From an uncultured Bacteroidales bacterium (GTDB lineage: Bacteria; Bacteroidota; Bacteroidia; Bacteroidales; UBA932), in assembly GCA_934725015.1 (NCBI GenBank), contig CAKVAS010000001.1, positions 344,089 through 408,088 of the forward strand: a stretch of 64,000 nt of DNA, read 5' to 3'. Below the pieces are notes generated by a model. That model saw only the letters and a list, made by a program, of their open reading frames with translations. It was not told the origin of the DNA and searched no databases. The translations under genes and the position numbers were made by a program. Position 1 is the stretch's first letter. Every line of letters begins with the position of its first letter. Shown piece after piece: positions 59,451 through 64,000 of the stretch.

Positions 59451-61112
59451 ATGAAAAGATTTTTTGTGGCGGCAGCGGCTGTTCTTGCCATTTTCGGCTG
59501 CCAGAAGCCGGAGGACGTGATTGTCACGCCTCCTGCGGCGGATAAGATTTCAGTCACTCCTAAGTCGGGAGATGTTCCGGCGGAGGGCGGAGTCGCAAGG
59601 GTGCTTGTCTCAAGCTCTGCGGAGTGGACGCTTACAAGCAAGGCGGACTACAGCTCGTGGGCGACCCCGTCAAAGCAGGACGGCAAGGACGGCGAAATTG
59701 TGGAGTTCACAGTGAAGGAGAACACCACGGACAAGAAGCTTGTCGCCGAGTGGACTTTCGCCTGCGGAGAGGCCAGCGAAACCTACATCCTCACATCCCT
59801 TCCTAAGGTCACGGTTCCGGATCATCTCAGCCTTGTCTCTCCTGCCGCCGCCGTCGCGGACTATAATGAGGGACGCTATGAACTCGTGGTGGAGTCTTCC
59901 CTCCATTACCGCCAGCTCACCGCAACCCTGAGCGAAGGCGCTGACAGCTGGCTCACCTACAGGGCGACGCTTGAGGGCGACAAGGAAGGCGAGGCAAAGT
60001 TTGTCTTCGACTATGCGGCTCTCACCGCTCTTGAGGACAGGACGGCTACCGTCACCGTTTCCGGAGAGGGCGTCGAGCCGGTAAGCGTGACTTTCACACA
60101 GGAGGCAAGGCATCGTCTTGAGGCGGTGAATGAGAAAATCAATGTGAAGCCGGCCGGAGAGATTGTCGTGGTGCCTCTTGTCGCAAACGTGGCCTACAAG
60201 GTTGAGGTTTCTGCCGAGGGCAAGGACTGGATTGAGCACAAGGGACTTGTTGATGGCGTTGACAACTTCGAGGTGAAGGCGTTCAGCGGAGCGAAGCGTT
60301 CGGCTGATGTCACGTTCACGCAGACGGATGCCGCCGAAGGCGAGACGCCGCTTGTGGCGACCGTGAAGTTCACCCAGCAGGAGACCCTCGTCGCATGGGC
60401 TGCCGACATGAACGAGAACCGTCTGTTCCCTAAATGGGAGAGCACGACAGTCGAGAAACTCGGAAATGCGAAGGAGGTGACTCTTGAGTGCCTCTTCAAG
60501 GCAAATGAGTTCAAGCATGACATATCGACCCTTATGGGCATCGAGGGCAAATTCCTTCTCCGTTTCGGGGACTCCGCAAAGAAGAATGAGCTTCAGATTG
60601 CGACGAGCAGTGGAAACTATACCGTGCCTTTCTCATTTGATGCGAACACCTGGTATCATGTCGCATGCACATATTCGATGGGAAATGACAATTATGGCAC
60701 AGTCAAAGTCTATGTGAACGGAGAACTCAAGGGTGAAAACAAATGGTATTACCTTAGTGTGAACTTCTCGCCGAACTGGAGTTATGAGCCGACGGGAATC
60801 CGTGCATTCTGGATGGGATACTCCTACGACCCTAACCGCTCCCTCAACGGTCTCATGACAGAAATCAGAATCTGGAAGAAGGTTCTCACTGCGGATGATC
60901 TCAAGGCAGAAAACCACTTCTACAGCGTAGATCCTAAGTCTGACGGGCTTTACTCCTACTGGAAATTCAGCAAGGGCGAGGGAACGACCGTCGAGGACGC
61001 CACAGGAAACGGCAATGCTCTCTATGGCGAAACCGCTGTAAGGTCACAGAGCGGAACAAACAAGGGTGACGACGGAATCAAGTTCATTGAAATCGCTCTT
61101 CCTGAGGAATAG
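59451..61112 (+). CDS. BACON + LamG-like surface lipoprotein
   Basis: 553 residues, lipobox Cys17 (LAIFGC). Two or three BACON-like repeats cover residues 30-320 (GGVARVLVSSSAEWTLTSKA, then ATVTVSGEGVEPVSVTFTQE, then PLVATVKFTQQE). The C-terminal 220 residues form a LamG domain like that of the 56417 gene: VTLECLFKANEFKHDISTLM, TWYHVACTYSMGNDNYGTV, FWMGYSYDPNRSLNGLMTEI, YSYWKFSKGEGTTVEDATG. It is probably a glycan-binding surface protein of the same operon. A strong terminator lies 37 nt after its stop. Confidence 0.84.
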   Translation: MKRFFVAAAAVLAIFGCQKPEDVIVTPPAADKISVTPKSGDVPAEGGVARVLVSSSAEWTLTSKADYSSWATPSKQDGKDGEIVEFTVKENTTDKKLVAEWTFACGEASETYILTSLPKVTVPDHLSLVSPAAAVADYNEGRYELVVESSLHYRQLTATLSEGADSWLTYRATLEGDKEGEAKFVFDYAALTALEDRTATVTVSGEGVEPVSVTFTQEARHRLEAVNEKINVKPAGEIVVVPLVANVAYKVEVSAEGKDWIEHKGLVDGVDNFEVKAFSGAKRSADVTFTQTDAAEGETPLVATVKFTQQETLVAWAADMNENRLFPKWESTTVEKLGNAKEVTLECLFKANEFKHDISTLMGIEGKFLLRFGDSAKKNELQIATSSGNYTVPFSFDANTWYHVACTYSMGNDNYGTVKVYVNGELKGENKWYYLSVNFSPNWSYEPTGIRAFWMGYSYDPNRSLNGLMTEIRIWKKVLTADDLKAENHFYSVDPKSDGLYSYWKFSKGEGTTVEDATGNGNALYGETAVRSQSGTNKGDDGIKFIEIALPEE

Positions 61113-61148
61113 CCGGGTCTTGGACTGACTTTATATGATGTTAATGTC

Positions 61149-61182
61149 GAGGCTGGCAGGAGACATCCTGCCGGCCTCTTTT
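61149..61182 (+). terminator. Intrinsic terminator at the end of the SusC/D-GH18 operon
   Basis: GAGGCTGGCAGG (61149-61160) pairs with CCTGCCGGCCTC (61167-61178) with one wobble, followed by TTTT. Confidence 0.82.
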
Positions 61183-61238
61183 ATGTAATCGTGAAAACGC
61201 TTGCTATATTCCCGACGGAAGGGAAAATAGATAATACT

Positions 61239-63260
61239 ATGACTAATGGATTAAAATTCAGGCATATAGCACAAGCCGCATTTGTGAGCCTCGCCGTCTT
61301 TGCCTGCCAGAAGCCGGACATTGATGACCCGGCTCCGGGGGAAGGCCCTGACGTCCCGGTGGTTGAACCGGCCGCCCCTGCGATAGTCTTTGAGGAGGGC
61401 AGCATTACCGCTCCGATTGAGGGCGGGACTTTTACTTTCCAGTTCAGCGCAAACCGAAGGGTGTCGGTTGCCGTCTCGGAGGAGTGGTGCAACGCCATGG
61501 TTTCAGCCCGAGTTGAAGAAAATGACGGGGGCGCTGCCGTTGAAGAGAATGACAGGGGCGCTGCCGAAGCACCGGCATTTGACAAATACGATCTCATAGT
61601 GACGGTGCAGCCTTTTTCGGGGGACACCGACAGAACCGCGACCGTAACGCTCTCGGCTCCGGAATGTGAGAGCCGGGTTCTCACAATTGTTCAGGAGCGC
61701 GTCAGGAGTGCAGCCAACAACCTGTCCTCCCTTGTCCTCAAGGCTTCGGTGAACGGTCTGGACAAGGATGTCACGTTCAACTGGGATGAGACCTCCGGGA
61801 CGTTCAGCGCGATGTACCTCAAGTGGATAAGCAAGTCCGAACCGCAGATGCTCGTGCCGGAGTTCGTCACTGACGGAGAGTCGGTTTCCGTTGATGGAAA
61901 GGAGGTCATATCAGGCGAGACTGCAATTTCCTTCGCCGACGACTTCGACCTTGTCGTCAGGGCCGAAAACGGCGACGAGAAAAGCTACAGAGTCACCTTC
62001 AACTGCCCGCAGATAAACACCGAGCTTCCGGTGATGCGCATAGCCCTCCCTGCCTCATCCATCACCTCTAAGGAGACTTACAGAAAGACTGCGTTTGAAC
62101 TATACAGGCCCGGCACGGACGAGGGAAGCTGGTTCTCCGACACAAGGGGCGAGGTGGAAATCCGCGGAAGGGGCAACTCCACATGGGGACTCCCCAAGAA
62201 GCCCTACAGAATCAAGTTTCCGGAGAAGTTCAGCCCGATTGGGCTCAACCACGCGAAGGCAAAGTCTTGGGTGATTCTCGCTCACGACATGGACAAGTCC
62301 CTGATACGCAATCATCTGGCCTTTGAACTTTCCCGCATCCTCTTCGGCTCGAACGACGGCTGGCACGACGAGGCCGCGCTTGACTTCACGCCGTGCTCGC
62401 AGTTCGTGAATGTCTATATGGGCGACGAGTTCCACGGGGTCTATCAGATGTCCGACCAGATGGAGGTGGCGAAGGGACGCATAAACCTCGACAAATTAGT
62501 GGCGGCCGACGGCTCCGACGAGACGAAGATTACCGGAGGTCACCTGATCGAGACGAACATCCACCACGACGAGGGATATCCCGTATCCTTCACCTCAAGC
62601 AGGGGTATATATATGGATCACAAATATCCCAAGGACGATGACATGGACATCGCGCAGTATCGGTATATGGAGAACTTCGTGAAGAACGCCGAGGCTGCCC
62701 TGTATTCGTCGAATTTCACGGACCGCACTGACGGCTGGAGAAAATGGTTCGACGAAAAGACCCTTGCGGACTTCATCATCGTGAAGGAATTTGCCGGGGA
62801 TATGGACGGATATACGAGTACATATTTTTACAAGCGGCGTGGCGTCGATAAGATTTTCTTCGGCCCGGTTTGGGATCTCGACAAGGGATGGAACAACGAC
62901 AGGCGCACCCCTCACGGGAACACGCTCACGCAGCTGATGATTTACGGCGGCTTCTATATGCCTCCCTACATCAACCCCGACTGGTTCCACCGCTTCTGGC
63001 AGGACGCGGAGTTCCGCAAGTTCGTCGGCGAGCGCTGGGCGGCGAAAAAGGACGAGCTGAAGGCGAAGGTTCTCTCCGAACTTGACGCGAAGCCCAAGGA
63101 GATGAGCAAGGCCATCGAGGCCAACTTCTCCGTCTGGGAGTTCTACTATCAGTACAGCGACGAGGCGAATATGCCCGCCCGCACCTACGAGCTGGAAATC
63201 GAGCGCATGAGGCAGCTCACCGAGCAGCGTGCCGCCCTGCTCGACAAGCTCTTCCGGTAG
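61239..63260 (+). CDS. CotH kinase-domain lipoprotein
   Basis: 673 residues from the ATG at 61239 (MTNGLKFRH), which gives a lipobox (LAVFAC); an in-frame ATG at 61191 lies too close to the terminator. The N-terminal third is BACON/Ig-like and contains a duplicated 9-residue segment (EENDGGAAV / EENDRGAAE). From about residue 290 the CotH fold is clear: EVEIRGRGNSTWGLPKKPYR, YRIKFPEKFSPIGL, WVILAHDMDKSLIRNHLAFE, GVYQMSDQMEV and GPVWDLDKGWNND. CotH proteins are protein kinases in spore-formers; the Bacteroidetes versions often lie in glycan loci with unknown targets. Transcribed separately from the locus before it. Confidence 0.87.
   Translation: MTNGLKFRHIAQAAFVSLAVFACQKPDIDDPAPGEGPDVPVVEPAAPAIVFEEGSITAPIEGGTFTFQFSANRRVSVAVSEEWCNAMVSARVEENDGGAAVEENDRGAAEAPAFDKYDLIVTVQPFSGDTDRTATVTLSAPECESRVLTIVQERVRSAANNLSSLVLKASVNGLDKDVTFNWDETSGTFSAMYLKWISKSEPQMLVPEFVTDGESVSVDGKEVISGETAISFADDFDLVVRAENGDEKSYRVTFNCPQINTELPVMRIALPASSITSKETYRKTAFELYRPGTDEGSWFSDTRGEVEIRGRGNSTWGLPKKPYRIKFPEKFSPIGLNHAKAKSWVILAHDMDKSLIRNHLAFELSRILFGSNDGWHDEAALDFTPCSQFVNVYMGDEFHGVYQMSDQMEVAKGRINLDKLVAADGSDETKITGGHLIETNIHHDEGYPVSFTSSRGIYMDHKYPKDDDMDIAQYRYMENFVKNAEAALYSSNFTDRTDGWRKWFDEKTLADFIIVKEFAGDMDGYTSTYFYKRRGVDKIFFGPVWDLDKGWNNDRRTPHGNTLTQLMIYGGFYMPPYINPDWFHRFWQDAEFRKFVGERWAAKKDELKAKVLSELDAKPKEMSKAIEANFSVWEFYYQYSDEANMPARTYELEIERMRQLTEQRAALLDKLFR
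61515..61568 (+). repeat. 27-bp tandem duplication inside the CotH-domain gene
   Basis: 61515-61541 and 61542-61568 differ at a few bases and each encode nine residues (EENDxGAAx). It is an in-frame duplication in the Ig-like region and could vary in copy number. Confidence 0.65.
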
Positions 63261-63289
63261 AATCCCTTCAAAAAATGGCATTAAAATGC

Positions 63290-63379
63290 GCGAGCCAAAA
63301 CTATCAAAATTCCAGAGTTATGGCTCGCTAATAATTATAAGTGAGCCACAGTTCTAATTTTTTACGAGTTTTGGCTCAC
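63290..63379. repeat. Quadruple GAGCCA/TGGCTC inverted repeat
   Basis: GCGAGCCAAAACT (63290), AGTTATGGCTCGC (63316), GTGAGCCACAGTT (63341) and AGTTTTGGCTCAC (63367) alternate in orientation. They make two hairpins side by side, or one long one. It follows the CotH-domain gene. Together with an AT-rich stretch it fills the 420-nt gap up to the next gene. Confidence 0.65.
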
Positions 63380-63610
63380 CTATAAAGGGCAATATGCCAT
63401 TGACCCCAAGGAGGAAAGCAGTCTCCGGACATCCATTCATCCGAAGTGGTTAACATAGTGCTTCTTGATGACCTGTTCAGGTAGCATTCCATAATCAATA
63501 GAGAAAACGGCAGTACTCTTTATTTGATGGGGCGATGCTCTCCATCTGGGAGTTCTACAAACATACACATGAAAAACTTGGAAAAGTGTATTAAATACGC
63601 CCAAAATGCC

Positions 63611-63641
63611 TTGGAAAAATGTATGAAAAAGTCTATTTTTG
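63611..63641 (+). promoter_or_regulatory. Promoter (TTG-N20-TATTTTTG)
   Basis: TTG at 63611-63613 and TATTTTTG at 63634-63641, spacer 20 nt, 41 nt before the ATG at 63683. Confidence 0.66.
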
Positions 63642-63682
63642 CCGTGTAAAAATGTAGGAACCACGCATAAGTGTTTGGCACT

Positions 63683-64000
63683 ATGATAAAAAGACGACTT
63701 GACAGGCAAATTGAGGAACATTATAAAACATCTTCAGCCTCGCTTCTTCTGACAGGCGCCCGCCAGACGGGAAAGACATTTGCCGTCAGAAAATTTGCAA
63801 GGGACTCGGGTCTTGAACTCGTGGAGATAAACTTCTATGAAGACTCACAGGCAATTACAATTTTTGAAGGGGCCAAAGATGCGGACGATGTTCTGTTTCG
63901 TCTTTCCGCATACACCAATACCATTCTTAAACCGGGCAATACCCTCATATTTTTTGATGAGATTCAGAAATTTCCGGACATAGTGACATGGATAAAATTT
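63683..64000 (+). CDS. AAA_14-type ATPase, 3' end cut by the window edge
   Basis: The frame is open from the ATG at 63683 to the right edge (106 codons seen, no stop). The start MIKRRLDRQIEEHY is followed by LLLTGARQTGKTFAV, a Walker A at residues 25-32, and TLIFFDEIQKFPD, a Walker B. This is the pattern of the AAA_14/DUF4143 ATPases that are common as singletons in Bacteroidetes. They belong to the same broad group as the ATPases at 3-6 kb. A good promoter lies 41 nt upstream. The C-terminal part is outside the window. Confidence 0.85.
   Translation, partial: MIKRRLDRQIEEHYKTSSASLLLTGARQTGKTFAVRKFARDSGLELVEINFYEDSQAITIFEGAKDADDVLFRLSAYTNTILKPGNTLIFFDEIQKFPDIVTWIKF

Noticed and set aside
59670..60518. 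Minus-strand frame of 282 codons opposite the BACON+LamG gene
   Set aside because: Antisense shadow; no promoter and no recognisable protein.
63437..63721. 94-codon minus-strand frame before the last ATPase gene
   Set aside because: It covers the promoter and start of the ATPase; part of it might be an old gene remnant but nothing recognisable supports it.

Overview
The window looks like chromosomal DNA of a gut-type member of the Bacteroidales. Support: SusC/SusD pair with an ECF sigma / FecR switch; many lipoproteins with a lipobox Cys close to the start; C10 (streptopain-like) peptidases; DUF3244 and BACON domains; a fumarate reductase/succinate dehydrogenase pair of Bacteroidetes type; and many copies of the Bacteroidetes -7 promoter element TAnnTTTG, several with TTTG 19-20 nt upstream. 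No tRNA, rRNA or CRISPR array was seen. I do not assign a genus.

Layout. (1) 1-21 kb is accessory: a small + strand lipoprotein operon, two archaeal-type AAA ATPases, then a long minus-strand block of secreted proteins. In that block the same unit occurs twice: a membrane TPR/HTH regulator (intact at 16.2-17.9 kb, reduced to a chimeric remnant at 10.5-10.9 kb), a DUF3244 protein with its own strong promoter, then an operon of secreted products. One operon carries C10 peptidases and lipoproteins; the other carries an S74-type protein, an HExxH metallopeptidase and lipoproteins. A Fic protein with an AbiEi-like N-terminus, a small lipoprotein and an outer-membrane barrel follow. (2) 21-34 kb is housekeeping: folK, a SufT-like gene, sufE, sufS, ruvA, mnmG, ybeY, tonB, hflX, frdB, frdA, ruvB. 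Two perfect 16-bp parS-type palindromes lie at and beside the 3' end of mnmG. (3) At 34.1-34.5 kb gene orientation switches from mostly minus to mostly plus, across an AT-rich gap holding three TTATCAACA motifs. With the parS sites this suggests proximity to a replication origin. (4) 34.5-48 kb: mfd, then coaX / outer-membrane protein / TPR protein / lptC / ppiD-like, a low-GC orphan, ychF, a secreted endonuclease-phosphatase-fold protein and galK. (5) 48-63 kb is a polysaccharide utilization locus: ECF sigma factor, FecR anti-sigma factor, SusC with STN domain, SusD, a GH18-fold protein without catalytic acids, a DUF1735+LamG lipoprotein, a GH18 endo-beta-N-acetylglucosaminidase, a BACON+LamG lipoprotein and, after a terminator, a CotH-domain lipoprotein. 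(6) The right edge cuts an AAA_14-type ATPase.

How it works together. The 48-61 kb locus fits N-glycan capture and cleavage at the cell surface. The GH18 enzyme would release the glycan, the GH18-like and LamG lipoproteins and SusD would bind it, SusC would import it, and the STN-FecR-sigma relay would sense it. The 6-18 kb block fits regulated export of proteases and partner lipoproteins under a membrane-anchored regulator.

Several repeat families run through the window: short hairpins hugging stop codons, a palindromic repeat ending in TGTCATTTC (one copy sits inside the susD signal peptide), and matching 3' hairpins. Functions are inferred by reading motifs; no database search was run.
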